Origin: Nitrospira sp.
Lineage (GTDB): Bacteria; Nitrospirota; Nitrospiria; Nitrospirales; Nitrospiraceae
Assembly (NCBI GenBank): GCA_018242665.1
Contig: JAFEBL010000032.1
Location: 1 to 64,000, forward strand
DNA length: 64,000 nt
Direction: 5' to 3'
Shown here one piece after another: positions 9,762 through 19,697 of this stretch. The notes beneath the pieces were generated by a model that did not search any database, was not told the DNA's origin, and saw nothing but the letters and a program-made list of their open reading frames with translations. Positions within the stretch are counted from its first letter, which is position 1. Each line of letters starts with the position of its first letter. The position numbers were made by a program, and so were the translations under genes.

Positions 9762-9797
9762 AAGGCGGCACTCCAAATGGGGTGCCGCCTTTTTCTT
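9762..9797 (+). terminator. Rho-independent terminator of the exported-protein pair
   Basis: A 13-bp stem, AAGGCGGCACTCC with GGGGTGCCGCCTT (one wobble pair), closes a 4-nt loop AAAT and runs directly into TTTTTCTTT. It lies 30 nt after the stop. The opposite strand also gives a hairpin, with a weaker T-rich tail, and could help stop transcription from mutS. Confidence 0.88.
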
Positions 9798-9848
9798 TGT
9801 TCTAAACGCTAGGAAGGGTGAACTGACGAGGCGCCTCGCGGGGGGAGG

Positions 9849-12500
9849 CTACTCTTCCTTCAAGAGGCGCTGTTGGAGAGCTGCGAGGCGATTGAGGGCA
9901 TCGAGTGGGGTCATGGAGAAGAGATCCATTTGCCGGACTTCTTCCAGCATGGGATGGGGCGCCGGGAGCGTGGCATCGAACCGGAGTGCCTGCTGCGTTT
10001 CGCGAATCGGCTGCGGGGAGGAAGTGGTGGATTCAAGTTGAGCGAGGACCGCCTTGGCTCTCTGGATGACCGCTTCTGGAAGACCTGCCAATTGGGCGAC
10101 ATGAATGCCATAGCTGCGATCAGCCCCCCCAGGGATGATTTTTCGCAGAAACAGGACCTGGCCATTCCGTTCTTGTACCGCCACCGAATAGTTCGCAATG
10201 CCGTCTCGCAGTCCCTCCAACTGCGTCATCTCATGGTAGTGCGTCGCAAACAGCGTACGTGCGCCAAGCCGGGCAGGGTCTTGAATAAATTCTGCGATGG
10301 CCCAGGCGATGCTCAATCCATCATAGGTGCTGGTTCCTCGTCCGACCTCATCGAGCAGGATCAAGCTGCGTGCGGTGGCGCAGTTGAGAATATGGGCAGA
10401 TTCGGTCATCTCCACCATGAATGTGCTTTGGCCGGCGGCGAGATTGTCTGAGGCGCCCACGCGGGTGAAGATGCGGTCCACGAGTCCGATCCGAGCCTCG
10501 GTTGCCGGGACAAAGCTTCCGATCTGTGCCATCAAGGTAATGAGAGCGACTTGACGGAGATAGGTGCTCTTGCCGGCCATATTGGGTCCGGTAAGAATGT
10601 GGAGGCGACTGGTTCGAAGATCCAGGTGAGTATCATTAGGGATAAATCCCCCCGAGAGATCGAGCCGTTCCACGACCGGGTGGCGGCCTTGCCTGATGGA
10701 GAGGACATCGCCCGTATCCACCACGGGTCGCACATAGCGATGTCGCGCGGCGGTTTCGGCGAGGGAGGCCAGCACGTCCAATATGGCCAGCCGCTGACTG
10801 ATGTCCTGGAGCCGCGCCGTTTGTGCGGCGAGCGCGGTTCGTAACGCCTCGAAGAGTTGCTGTTCCAGGGCAATAAGTTTGGTGTCTGCTCCGGTGACAC
10901 GCTCTTCGAGTTCTTTTAGCTCCGCGGTCATGAATCGCTCCGCGTTGACGAGCGTCTGCTTCCGGATGTAGTCGGAGGGTACCTTGCCCAGATTGGCTTT
11001 CGTGACCTCTAGGTAATAGCCAAACACCTGGTTGTAGCGAATTTTCAACGAGTCGATTCCGGTTCGCGCGCGTTCCTTGGCCTCCAGACTGGCGATCCAG
11101 CCTTTACCTTCGCGGCTGGCTTTGCGGAGTTCGTCCACATCCGGGTGGTAGCCGTCCTTCAGAATGCCCCCGTCACGAATCGACACCGGTGCCTCTGACA
11201 CAACGGCGTGTTCGATCAACTCATATAAGTCTGTGGCATGGTCCCACGAGGTAGTCAGATCGATCAGGAGCGGCGCCTGCAACCCCGACAATTCGGCGTG
11301 AATGGCCGGAAGCGAAGAGAGGGACAATTTGAGGGCCAAGACATCCCGTGGGTTCGCCACGCCCAGGGACATGCGGCTGCAGAGACGGGAGATGTCCTGA
11401 ACGGGTCGCAAGGCCGACCGAAGCCGGACTCGTGCATCGAGCTGTTGGTAGAGTTCGTCGACGGCAGTCAGGCGTGCCTCAATGGGGACGCAGGTCACCA
11501 ACGGTCGCAACAGCCATTCTCGGAGCAGCCGACTCCCCATCGCGGTCACGGTGTGGTCTAAGACCCCCAAAAGGGTAGAGGATGAACGCGCGGATGATTC
11601 GTCGGTGCGGCCGCTTGATCGTACGAGCTCCAGATTTCGTATCGTGACACTATCCACATGCATGGCCTCGTGCTGATGGCGCACACGGACCTGTCGAATG
11701 TGGTCGAGCGAGGCGCTGGGTTGCGTTTCTCGGACGTAGCGCAGAACGGCCGCACCGGCCTGGATGCCAAGTGTGAGGGTGTGACACCCGAAGGCATCGA
11801 GCGAATGGACGCGAAAATGTTCTTGCAGCCTGACACGCCCCGCCTCCAGATCAAACCACGCCGTGGGTTGGGCGCAGCAACGCGGGCCGGTCACCTCGCT
11901 CACCCACTCCTGTTCGGCGGGCGGGAGGTCGTCAGCAAACAACAATTCCTTCGGTTCCAGTCGGGTAAGTTCATCCAAGAGCGCACTCGGCGCATGCGGA
12001 CCATGAAATTCGCACAGCCAAAAATCACCGGTCGAAACTTCGAGCGTGGCCAGGCCGAATGAACAGTCCTTGCCGTCAGGACCTCCGGTCCTGAGACGGG
12101 TCGCCACCGCGGCGAGAATATTGGATTCGGCGGCGGGAAGAAACTCGCTATCTATCAGCGTGCCGGGCGTGTAGAGCCGGACAACTTCCCGTCGCACCAG
12201 GCCCTTGGCCAATTTGGGATCTTCGACTTGTTCGCACAGGGCTACAGTGCGGCCTGCCCGAAGCAGCTTGGCGATGTAGTTGGTGGCGGCATGATGGGGA
12301 ACGCCACAGAGGGGGATCGGAGTCTCGCTCGACTTGTCGCGCGAAGTGAGCGCGATCGACAGCAGTTTGGAGGCTTCGACTGCGTCCTCCTGAAACATTT
12401 CGTAGAAATCACCGACTCGAAAAAACAGAATGGCATCGCGGTAGGCTTGCTTGATCTCGCGGTACTGCCGCATTAAGGGTGTGCCGTCAGTGTCACCCAT
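9849..12500 (-). CDS. mutS: DNA mismatch repair protein MutS
   Basis: MutS recognises mismatches and small loops and recruits MutL using ATP. The 883-residue protein has the mismatch-wedge motif FYE at residues 32-34 (GDFYEMF), connector and lever/clamp domains, and a C-terminal ABC ATPase with Walker A TGPNMAGKST, then LDEVGRGTSTYDG and FATHYHEM. The short C-terminal tail matches MutS1. Its start overlaps the LapA-like gene by 8 nt, so mutS is the last gene of the minus-strand run from pdxJ. Confidence 0.98.
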   Translation of the reverse strand: MGDTDGTPLMRQYREIKQAYRDAILFFRVGDFYEMFQEDAVEASKLLSIALTSRDKSSETPIPLCGVPHHAATNYIAKLLRAGRTVALCEQVEDPKLAKGLVRREVVRLYTPGTLIDSEFLPAAESNILAAVATRLRTGGPDGKDCSFGLATLEVSTGDFWLCEFHGPHAPSALLDELTRLEPKELLFADDLPPAEQEWVSEVTGPRCCAQPTAWFDLEAGRVRLQEHFRVHSLDAFGCHTLTLGIQAGAAVLRYVRETQPSASLDHIRQVRVRHQHEAMHVDSVTIRNLELVRSSGRTDESSARSSSTLLGVLDHTVTAMGSRLLREWLLRPLVTCVPIEARLTAVDELYQQLDARVRLRSALRPVQDISRLCSRMSLGVANPRDVLALKLSLSSLPAIHAELSGLQAPLLIDLTTSWDHATDLYELIEHAVVSEAPVSIRDGGILKDGYHPDVDELRKASREGKGWIASLEAKERARTGIDSLKIRYNQVFGYYLEVTKANLGKVPSDYIRKQTLVNAERFMTAELKELEERVTGADTKLIALEQQLFEALRTALAAQTARLQDISQRLAILDVLASLAETAARHRYVRPVVDTGDVLSIRQGRHPVVERLDLSGGFIPNDTHLDLRTSRLHILTGPNMAGKSTYLRQVALITLMAQIGSFVPATEARIGLVDRIFTRVGASDNLAAGQSTFMVEMTESAHILNCATARSLILLDEVGRGTSTYDGLSIAWAIAEFIQDPARLGARTLFATHYHEMTQLEGLRDGIANYSVAVQERNGQVLFLRKIIPGGADRSYGIHVAQLAGLPEAVIQRAKAVLAQLESTTSSPQPIRETQQALRFDATLPAPHPMLEEVRQMDLFSMTPLDALNRLAALQQRLLKEE

Positions 12501-12864
12501 CGGCCGGTTCTCCCTCGGCGGGAAGATCTGACGAGGTTCCTACGCGGCGCGCGGCTTTATCGAGAGCCTGGCGTAGGCGTTCAAGGTCCACTTCGGCTTC
12601 TTGCAGGGCCTTGGTTTTGCGGCGCAGCTCAATGCGTCCGCGTACCCAGGCGGGAAAGAGAAGGATGCCTGAAACCAGAAGGCCGACGCCAAACGAGGCC
12701 AGGATCGGTTTGTAGATCAAAATGGAGGCGGAGCGGAGGCCGAAAAAATACCGTAAGGTGACTTCCTGTTCTTGATTCTGGAGCACAAACGACAGCGCAA
12801 GTAGTAGCAGCGTGCCCACCAGTATCAATCGGATCAATGCGAGACCCTCCTTGGCCGGCGTCAT
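12493..12864 (-). CDS. LapA-domain (DUF1049) membrane protein
   Basis: A 123-residue inner-membrane protein. Two transmembrane helices are visible (about residues 10-28 and 48-70), with the family signature FVLQNQEQEVTLRYFFG between them and a charged, coiled-coil-prone cytoplasmic tail (about 75-110). In enterobacteria LapA works with LapB in LPS assembly control, but many LapA-domain proteins have no known role and no lapB is seen here. It overlaps tsaE by 4 nt upstream and mutS by 8 nt downstream. Confidence 0.82.
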   Translation of the reverse strand: MTPAKEGLALIRLILVGTLLLLALSFVLQNQEQEVTLRYFFGLRSASILIYKPILASFGVGLLVSGILLFPAWVRGRIELRRKTKALQEAEVDLERLRQALDKAARRVGTSSDLPAEGEPADG

Positions 12865-13460
12865 TGTACACGGGTTTGTCGAACCACTCTAGTGGGGCGG
12901 TGCGCGGACAAGCCGGCGCGAAGCTGGCCCAGGAGACGGGCCGCCGACGGCCCTGTGGCCGTGATACTGGCGCGCCGTGCGGCCGATGGATGATGCGTCA
13001 AACGAACCTCCAGGCGGTCCGCAGGCAGGCCCGCGCCCCATCGATCCGCCCATTCGATGGCGACGACGGTGTGCCCATCTATGTAGTCGCCGAGGCCTGT
13101 GTCTTCCAGTTGGGGAGCGGTCAGCCGGTACAGATCCGTATGGATCAGGGGCAGGCGCCCGCGATATTCATGGATCAGGGTGAACGTGGGGCTACTGACG
13201 GCTGTGGAGTCGGCCAGCAATCCTTCGGCCATGCCTCGAACCAGCGAGGTCTTCCCGGTGCCGAGCTCGCCGAACAGGGCGATGATTTCCCCTCCATGGA
13301 GCAGCGTGCCCGCACAATGGCCCAGGCGGTGCGTCTCTTGCGGAGTGCGAAGAAGGAGGCGCCAGGGTTTGCCGATGGGCCATGCTCCTGCGCGCGTCTC
13401 AGGAGTAGAGGCGTCGGATGCACGTTGCGGCTTAGGCGTGCGTGGTCGGCGCGATGGCAT
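12861..13460 (-). CDS. tsaE: tRNA threonylcarbamoyladenosine biosynthesis ATPase TsaE
   Basis: TsaE is the small ATPase that with TsaB and TsaD makes t6A37 in ANN-decoding tRNAs. Walker A is GELGTGKT at residues 64-71; further blocks are SSPTFTLIHEY, HTDLYRL and VVAIEWADRW. The 199 residues exceed the usual ~150 because of about 35 extra N-terminal residues and a basic tail; the N-terminal extension overlaps nnrDE by 29 nt, so a shorter start is possible. nnr and tsaE are neighbours in many genomes (yjeF-yjeE in E. coli). Confidence 0.93.
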   Translation of the reverse strand: MPSRRPRTPKPQRASDASTPETRAGAWPIGKPWRLLLRTPQETHRLGHCAGTLLHGGEIIALFGELGTGKTSLVRGMAEGLLADSTAVSSPTFTLIHEYRGRLPLIHTDLYRLTAPQLEDTGLGDYIDGHTVVAIEWADRWGAGLPADRLEVRLTHHPSAARRASITATGPSAARLLGQLRAGLSAHRPTRVVRQTRVQ

Positions 13461-14997
13461 AGGGAATCTGCCGGATGAGATCGCGGGTGATCATGCCGGC
13501 TTGGCTGAGGTGTTGTGCGGCCAGATCTCCGGCCAGGCCATGAAAGTAGGTGGCGGTACAGGCGGCATCCCAGGGCGTCAGGCCTTGGGCCAGCAAGCCG
13601 CCGACCATGCCGGTTAAGACATCCCCGGTGCCGGCGGTAGCCATTCCAGGGTTGCCGGTGGGACAGATGGCAGCCAGTCCATCGGGTCTGGCAATCACCG
13701 TCCTGGCGCCTTTAAGAATTACAAAGACTCCGCGCTCACGGGCAAATCGGGTGGCGGTGCCGAGGCGGTCTTCATTGACGGATTGCGTCGTCGCCTCGGC
13801 TTCCAGTCTGGCCATTTCACCGGGGTGCGGCGTGATGATGGGTGGGTGCGTGCATTCCGTGAGAAGCGAGGCTTTTCCTGCGAGGGCATTCAGTGCGTCG
13901 GCGTCCAGCACGCAGGGTTTGCCGACTCGTTTGACGAATTCTTGCACGAGTTCGACGGTTTCCGGGTGAGTGGTGAGGCCGGGACCGATGGCGACCGCAT
14001 CACGGGCGCTCGCGAATGCCAACAGACGATCCAAGCCTGAGCGCGCGAACGTGCGCGCTTTCGTGTCCGGCATTGGGATCGTCATGGCTTCCAACAATTT
14101 AGCCTCCAGGACATCGTTGACGCTGGACGGCACCGCCACCGTGACAAGGCCGGTTCCGATTCGAAGTGCCGCGAGCGCCGCCATGGCTGCGGCACCGGTT
14201 TTTCCGACCGATCCGGCGATGATGCCGAGATGGCCGTAGGTGCCTTTGTGCGAGGAGGGGCGGCGGGCGGGAATCGCTTTTCGCGCGGCGCTGTCCGTGA
14301 GGAGCATCAACCGGCTGCCAATGGCGTCGACAAACGTCGGGGGAATGCCGATATCGACCAGGCAGACCTTCCCGGCGCAATCAATGCCAGCCCCGCAGTA
14401 CAGGCCTACCTTTGGCAATCCGAAGGTGACGGTGAGATCTGCTTGTACCGCCGCGCCCAAAATTGCGCCGCTGTCGGCATGCAGACCAGAAGGAAGATCG
14501 ACTGCGATCGTCGGACGGGCGGCCTTGTTGATGGCTTCGATCGCATCACGGTAGAGGCCGGTGACAGCGGTGGAAAGGCCGGTGCCGAGAATCGCATCCA
14601 CAACGAGGTCGCTGGCTGTCAGGCGTTGCTCAATGGTTTCCGCATTAGCGGGACGCGTTACGGCTGCTTGCCCGGCCATTCGTTGAAACCGTTGATACAT
14701 GGTCTTCGCATCGCGACTCAGTTCAGAGGACGATGTGAGCAGTAGTACGTGGACCCGCGCTTTTTTGCGTCGCAACAGCCGGGCCACGACGAAGCCGTCT
14801 CCTCCATTGTTGCCTTTGCCGCACAGGATCGTCACCGACTTTGCAGTGACCGGTCCATACTGCGCCTCAAGTTGAGTCACGACACCGGCCCCCGCCCGTT
14901 CCATCAGCACCAGCGACGAAACATGGGCTTCCGTGATCGTTCGATCATCAAGCCGGCGCATTTGTTCAGCGGTTATGATCGGTAGCATGGGCGCCAC
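13432..14997 (-). CDS. nnr: Bifunctional NAD(P)H-hydrate epimerase / ADP-dependent dehydratase
   Basis: The protein repairs hydrated NAD(P)H. The N-terminal YjeF_N domain (about 1-215) is the epimerase, with GKGNNGGDGFVVARLL near residue 60. The C-terminal ribokinase-like domain (about 225-510) is the dehydratase, with GSVGKTGAAAMAALAALR, TPHPGEMARL and the AGTGDVLTGMVGG anion-hole motif. The 521-residue length matches fused NnrE-NnrD. An ATG three codons inside (14988) is an equally possible start. It lies 57 nt after pdxJ in the same direction. Confidence 0.95.
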   Translation of the reverse strand: MAPMLPIITAEQMRRLDDRTITEAHVSSLVLMERAGAGVVTQLEAQYGPVTAKSVTILCGKGNNGGDGFVVARLLRRKKARVHVLLLTSSSELSRDAKTMYQRFQRMAGQAAVTRPANAETIEQRLTASDLVVDAILGTGLSTAVTGLYRDAIEAINKAARPTIAVDLPSGLHADSGAILGAAVQADLTVTFGLPKVGLYCGAGIDCAGKVCLVDIGIPPTFVDAIGSRLMLLTDSAARKAIPARRPSSHKGTYGHLGIIAGSVGKTGAAAMAALAALRIGTGLVTVAVPSSVNDVLEAKLLEAMTIPMPDTKARTFARSGLDRLLAFASARDAVAIGPGLTTHPETVELVQEFVKRVGKPCVLDADALNALAGKASLLTECTHPPIITPHPGEMARLEAEATTQSVNEDRLGTATRFARERGVFVILKGARTVIARPDGLAAICPTGNPGMATAGTGDVLTGMVGGLLAQGLTPWDAACTATYFHGLAGDLAAQHLSQAGMITRDLIRQIPYAIAPTTHA

Positions 14998-15053
14998 GTG
15001 GTTCCCTAGCCGAGGCTGGCGACGACGCCATTCATGGCTGCCAACCAGCTTGT

Positions 15054-15767
15054 CTACTGCAGCAATTCCTTCATTTCACGGACGGCCTGGACGAGCCCAA
15101 CCAGCACGGACCGGGCAATGATGCTGTGACCGATATTGAATTCGACGATCTCCGGCAGTTTGGCTAGGCGTTTGACGTTTTTGTAAGTCAACCCATGCCC
15201 GGCACTTACGCCGAGGCCCAGTTTGTACGCCAGTTTGGCTGCCTGGGTAATCGCCTCAAACTCCTCGTCTTCTTCCTTGGACCGTTTCGCGTTGGCGTAT
15301 CGGCCGGTGTGCAGTTCGACGTAAGCCGCGCCGACCTTATGGGCGGCCTTGATTTGGTCGAGGCTGGGTTCCACGAAAAGACTCGTGGGGATGCCCCCGT
15401 CTCGAAGCAAATCGACAATCTTTTGAATCCGTTCACGGTGGGTGGCGACATCCAGCCCGCCTTCCGTGGTCAGTTCCTGACGACGTTCGGGCACGAGGGT
15501 GACCAAGTCGGGCTTCACGCTCAGGGCGATCTTGGCCATGGCGTCATCGGCAGCCATTTCTAAATCGAGTTTGGTTCGAACGATTTCCCGCAGCATGGTG
15601 AGGTCGCGGTCTTGGATATGGCGGCGATCCTCCCGGAGATGCACGACCAAGCCGTCTGCGCCGGCGAGTTCCACCAGGATGGCGGCGGTCAGCGGATCGG
15701 GATCCGTTCCTCCACGCGCCTGCCGGAGTGTCGCCACATGATCGATATTGACGCCCAGTCGAGCCAT
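15054..15767 (-). CDS. pdxJ: Pyridoxine 5'-phosphate synthase
   Basis: PdxJ condenses 1-deoxyxylulose 5-phosphate with 3-amino-2-oxopropyl phosphate to pyridoxine 5'-phosphate, the last ring-closing step of DXP-dependent B6 synthesis. The 237 residues are normal length. Family blocks: [16 protein letters not shown] at the N-terminus, [29 protein letters not shown], and [13 protein letters not shown]. It is the first gene of the minus-strand run pdxJ-nnr-tsaE-lapA-like-mutS and diverges from alaC. Confidence 0.97.
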   Translation of the reverse strand: MARLGVNIDHVATLRQARGGTDPDPLTAAILVELAGADGLVVHLREDRRHIQDRDLTMLREIVRTKLDLEMAADDAMAKIALSVKPDLVTLVPERRQELTTEGGLDVATHRERIQKIVDLLRDGGIPTSLFVEPSLDQIKAAHKVGAAYVELHTGRYANAKRSKEEDEEFEAITQAAKLAYKLGLGVSAGHGLTYKNVKRLAKLPEIVEFNIGHSIIARSVLVGLVQAVREMKELLQ

Positions 15768-16070
15768 GACACCTCCGCAATTTCCATGAGTGGTGCACGA
15801 GAAAGATTCCGGAACTGGCCGAAATTCATAGACAATTCTGTCGTCGGTGAGGCATTATTAACAGAAGACGATAGGGCGGAGCAAGGCGGCCATTTCTTGA
15901 GGAGCCGCCGACCGCTCGGCAACGTGTGCAGTCAGGTGCCGTTCCGCAACTCCCGAGAATTGTAGTGAAATTGACTCGTTTTGAGGGCTCCATTAAAATA
16001 CGCGCCTTTCAGAGGCATGACGACTCAACCTGTGCCGTAGAGGACCCGCCAGCAGGAGCCTGACACACCC
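15768..16070. other. 303-bp divergent intergenic region pdxJ / alaC
   Basis: No gene is seen. The right half carries a strong promoter for the alaC operon (15971-15999). I could not find an equally good promoter for pdxJ on the minus strand. No riboswitch or attenuator was recognised, although an amino-acid operon follows. Confidence 0.6.
15971..15999 (+). promoter_or_regulatory. Sigma70-type promoter of the alaC-hom-thrC operon
   Basis: TTGACT (15971-15976), a 17-bp spacer and TAAAAT (15994-15999), each box matching consensus at 5 of 6. It lies 72 nt before the alaC ATG, and no other good promoter occurs until lysC, so it may drive the 6-kb run alaC-hom-thrC-phosphomutase-lysC. Confidence 0.7.
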
Positions 16071-17267
16071 ATGTCGATCAGCGACGGTTTTTACCGCATC
16101 AAGCGACTTCCTCCGTACGTATTTGCCCAGGTGCAATCCCTCAAGTTCGAGGCGCGTCAGCGAGGTGAGGATATCATTGACTTCGGGATGGGCAATCCGG
16201 ACCAGCCCACCCCGCCCCATATCGTCGATAAGCTGATCGAAGCATCGAAGAAGGCCAAGAATCATCGCTATTCCGCGTCGCGCGGCATCACGAAACTTCG
16301 CCATGCGATCACCGGTTGGTATAAGCGCAACTACGACGTCGAATTGGATCCTGAGACCGAAGCAATCGTCACGATCGGGTCGAAGGAAGGTCTCGCGCAC
16401 CTGGCGCTGGCCACGATCGGGCCGGGCGATGTGGTGCTGACCCCGACGCCGACGTATCCCATCCATATGTACAGTTTTATTATTGCGGGCGGCGAAGTGC
16501 GCGGGATTGAACTGCGACAGGATAGCGATTTTTTCGATGATCTGCTGCGTGTCTATCGCCAGACCTTGCCACGCCCGCGCATCCTGGTCATCAACTTTCC
16601 CCACAACCCCACGACCGCGGTGGTCGATCTCGAGTTCTTCAAGAAAATCGTCGCGTTTGCCAAAGAACACGATGTCATTGTGATTCACGATTTAGCCTAC
16701 GCGGATATCGCCTTCGACGGATATAAGGCGCCGAGTTTTTTGCAAGTGCCGGAGGCGAAGGATGTGGGCGTCGAGTTCTATACGCTGTCCAAGGCGTACA
16801 ACATGCCGGGCTGGCGAGTTGGGTTTTGTGTGGGTAATCGTGAGGTGGTGGGCGCACTCGCGAAGCTGAAGAGCTATTTGGACTACGGTATTTTTCAGCC
16901 GATCCAAATCGCCAGCACCGTTGCGTTGAACGGACCGCAAGATTGCGTCAAGGATGTGGTGCAGCGGTATCAAAACCGCCGGAACGTCCTGGTGAACGGG
17001 CTCAATCGTATCGGTTGGCCGGTGGCCTTGCCTAGGGCCACGATGTTCGTCTGGGCCCGTATCCCGGACCCGTTCCGGCATATGGGGTCGTTGGAGTTTT
17101 CAAAATTGTTGTTGCGAGAGGCGAAGGTGGCCGTGTCACCGGGAATCGGATTCGGAGAGGGTGGAGATGAATACGTCCGATTCGCTCTGGTGGAAAATGA
17201 GCATCGTACGCGCCAGGCCCTCCGAGGAATTCGGAAGGTGTTGAACCTGGATGATCAGGAGCCATGA
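16071..17267 (+). CDS. alaC: Alanine transaminase AlaC-type aminotransferase
   Basis: A class I/II PLP aminotransferase whose sequence follows E. coli AlaC closely from memory: [51 protein letters not shown], and the PLP-lysine block [14 protein letters not shown] with Lys at residue 241. AlaC makes alanine from pyruvate with glutamate. The 398-residue length is normal. It overlaps hom by 4 nt; an alaC-like gene before hom-thrC is common in proteobacteria, and the enzyme may supply alanine or act on another 2-oxo acid. Confidence 0.92.
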   Translation: MSISDGFYRIKRLPPYVFAQVQSLKFEARQRGEDIIDFGMGNPDQPTPPHIVDKLIEASKKAKNHRYSASRGITKLRHAITGWYKRNYDVELDPETEAIVTIGSKEGLAHLALATIGPGDVVLTPTPTYPIHMYSFIIAGGEVRGIELRQDSDFFDDLLRVYRQTLPRPRILVINFPHNPTTAVVDLEFFKKIVAFAKEHDVIVIHDLAYADIAFDGYKAPSFLQVPEAKDVGVEFYTLSKAYNMPGWRVGFCVGNREVVGALAKLKSYLDYGIFQPIQIASTVALNGPQDCVKDVVQRYQNRRNVLVNGLNRIGWPVALPRATMFVWARIPDPFRHMGSLEFSKLLLREAKVAVSPGIGFGEGGDEYVRFALVENEHRTRQALRGIRKVLNLDDQEP

Positions 17268-18577
17268 AGACTGAGATCGGAGTAGGATTAATCGGCTTCG
17301 GCACCGTCGGGACCGGCGTGGCGAGAGTGCTGATCGAAAATGCGGACTTGATCCGCCGGCGGGTGGGCGTGCCCATCACGTTGGTTCGCATTGCGGATTT
17401 GGATATCACGCGTGATCGAGGCATCGCGATCCCGCCGGGCGTGTTGACCACGGACATCCAGCAGGTGCTCGCGGACCCGCGTGTGGACATCGTCATCGAA
17501 TTGATGGGCGGCTATGACGTGGCGAAACGCGTCATCTTGGACACAGTGCAACGAGGCAAGCACGTTGTGACAGCCAATAAGGCGCTGTTGGCCGTGCATG
17601 GGGAGGAGATTTTTGCCGCGGCGTCCCGTCAAGGCGTTGATCTCGGATTCGAAGCGAGCGTCGGAGGCGGCATCCCGGTTATTCGTGCACTGACCGAAGG
17701 ATTGGCCGCGAACAATATTCAGTCGATTTACGGCATTATCAACGGCACATCGAACTACATTTTGAGCCGAATGACCAGTGAAGGGCAGCGGTTCGATGTG
17801 GTGTTGGACGAGGCGAAACGGGCCGGCTATGCCGAAGCCGATCCCACGTTTGATGTGGCGGGGATCGATTCGGCGCATAAGCTGACGATCATGGTCAGTC
17901 TGGCCTATGGCACCCCCGTCAATTTCAAGGACATCTATACGGAGGGGATTACCGCGCTGACGCCCCTCGATATTGCCTACGCCAAAGAATTCGGGTTCAC
18001 CATCAAGCTGTTGGCCATCGCCAAGTTTTCCGATGGAGAAATTGAAGCGCGCGTACATCCCACGATGGTTCCCTCTGCATCGCAAATTGCGAAGGTGGAT
18101 GGGGTCTACAATGCCATTCAGTTGGTCGGCGATGCCGTGGAAGACGTGGTGCTGTATGGACGTGGCGCAGGATCGATGCCGACCGGCAGTGCGGTGGTGA
18201 GTGACGTGATGTCCATTGCGCGCGACGTGCTCAAGCATGCGACGGGACGTGTGCCGCCGGCGTCCTATCAGCCGGATCAACGCCGGCCATTGCGGATGCG
18301 GCCGATGGAGGAAATCACCTCGCTGTACTATATCCGGTTCATGGTCTTGGATCGGCCGGGGGTCTTGTCGCAGATTGCCGGGGTGTTGGGCCATTACGGC
18401 ATCAGCATTTCCTCCGTCTTGCAGCAGGGACGCAAGGAAGGGCAGACTGTGCCGGTGGTCATCATGACGCACATGGCCAAAGAGCGGGATATTCAAAACG
18501 CGCTCCGCGAAATCAACCCGATGCCGTATATCTCCGAGCCAACAACGCTGATTCGTGTTGAGGGGCGTGACGAATGA
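17264..18577 (+). CDS. hom: Homoserine dehydrogenase
   Basis: Hom reduces aspartate semialdehyde to homoserine, the branch to threonine and methionine. The N-terminal Rossmann motif is GFGTVGTGV; the catalytic segment contains [11 protein letters not shown] and [24 protein letters not shown]; a C-terminal ACT domain (about residues 350-430, [19 protein letters not shown]) suggests feedback inhibition by threonine. The 437 residues are typical of the monofunctional enzyme. It overlaps alaC by 4 nt (ATGA) and lies 37 nt before thrC. Confidence 0.97.
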   Translation: MKTEIGVGLIGFGTVGTGVARVLIENADLIRRRVGVPITLVRIADLDITRDRGIAIPPGVLTTDIQQVLADPRVDIVIELMGGYDVAKRVILDTVQRGKHVVTANKALLAVHGEEIFAAASRQGVDLGFEASVGGGIPVIRALTEGLAANNIQSIYGIINGTSNYILSRMTSEGQRFDVVLDEAKRAGYAEADPTFDVAGIDSAHKLTIMVSLAYGTPVNFKDIYTEGITALTPLDIAYAKEFGFTIKLLAIAKFSDGEIEARVHPTMVPSASQIAKVDGVYNAIQLVGDAVEDVVLYGRGAGSMPTGSAVVSDVMSIARDVLKHATGRVPPASYQPDQRRPLRMRPMEEITSLYYIRFMVLDRPGVLSQIAGVLGHYGISISSVLQQGRKEGQTVPVVIMTHMAKERDIQNALREINPMPYISEPTTLIRVEGRDE

Positions 18578-18614
18578 TGAGCAGGCCCGCGATGGTCACA
18601 GACAGGGTGGGTAG

Positions 18615-19679
18615 ATGGTTATGAGCCGCTGGCGTGGCATTATCGAAGAGTACCGGAAGTTCCTGCCCGTGACGGCTCAGACGCCCGTCATCACGCTCGG
18701 GGAGGGCAACACCCCGCTCATCCGCGCGGCGCGGCTGGCCAAAAAGATCGCCCCTGGGGTGGATCTCTATCTCAAGTATGAGGGCATGAATCCCACGGGA
18801 TCCTTCAAGGATCGCGGCATGACGATGGCCATTTCCAAAGCGGTCGAGGGCGGGGCGAAAGCCGTCATATGTGCCTCCACGGGCAATACGTCCGCATCGG
18901 CCGCCGCCTATGGCGCCCGGGCGGGCATTGCTGTGTATGTGCTCATTCCGGCCGGCAAAATCGCGCTCGGGAAGTTGTCGCAGGCCATGATGCACCAAGC
19001 CACGGTGATTCAGGTCGAGGGAAACTTCGATCAAGCCTTGACGATCGTCAAGGAGCTGTCGGCCACGTATCCTGTTGAGTTGGTCAACTCGCTTAACCCC
19101 TTCCGGATCGAAGGCCAGAAAACAGCCGCGATGGAAATTTGCGATGACCTCGGTGATGCCCCGACTCTCCATGTACTTCCTGTAGGCAATGCGGGTAATA
19201 TCACCGCCTATTGGAATGGGTATCGCGAATATCGGGCTGCCAACCAGACGACGCGGCTGCCGCGCATGATGGGATTTCAAGCTGCCGGGGCTGCGCCGAT
19301 CGTGTTGGGTCACGTGGTGGAGGCGCCGCAAACCGTGGCGACGGCCATCCGCATCGGTAATCCCGCCAGTTGGCAATCGGCGTTGAGTGCGGTGAAAGAA
19401 TCCTCCGGCGCGATTGATATGGTGACAGATGAAGAAATTTTGCACGCCTACGCCCTGGTGGCTCGCGAAGAAGGCGTGTTTTGCGAACCGGCTTCCGCCA
19501 CGTCCGTCGCCGGTGTGATTAAGTTACGCCAAGCCGGGCAATTAAAGGAAGGTGCGACGGTCGTCTGTACGTTGACCGGACATGGTTTGAAAGATGCCGA
19601 TACAGCGATTGGTATTTCACGTCAGCCCCAAACGGTGAAAGCAACCCGCGATGATGTGGCCCGCCTCCTTCATGTCTGA
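18615..19679 (+). CDS. thrC: Threonine synthase
   Basis: ThrC converts O-phosphohomoserine to threonine with PLP. The PLP lysine lies in GSFKDRGM at residue 65; [16 protein letters not shown] and the glycine-rich phosphate cup [12 protein letters not shown] fit the short (about 350-residue) class. A GGGTGGG-type ribosome-binding site precedes ATG 18615; ATG 18621 is also possible. The next gene is a phosphomutase-like protein that may supply the phosphohomoserine. Confidence 0.97.
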   Translation: MVMSRWRGIIEEYRKFLPVTAQTPVITLGEGNTPLIRAARLAKKIAPGVDLYLKYEGMNPTGSFKDRGMTMAISKAVEGGAKAVICASTGNTSASAAAYGARAGIAVYVLIPAGKIALGKLSQAMMHQATVIQVEGNFDQALTIVKELSATYPVELVNSLNPFRIEGQKTAAMEICDDLGDAPTLHVLPVGNAGNITAYWNGYREYRAANQTTRLPRMMGFQAAGAAPIVLGHVVEAPQTVATAIRIGNPASWQSALSAVKESSGAIDMVTDEEILHAYALVAREEGVFCEPASATSVAGVIKLRQAGQLKEGATVVCTLTGHGLKDADTAIGISRQPQTVKATRDDVARLLHV

Positions 19680-19697
19680 TTACCTCAGGAACATTGC

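Noticed and set aside
17288-18496. 402-codon minus-strand open frame over hom
   Set aside because: Mirrors the hom codons; His/Asp/Arg-rich product without domain features.
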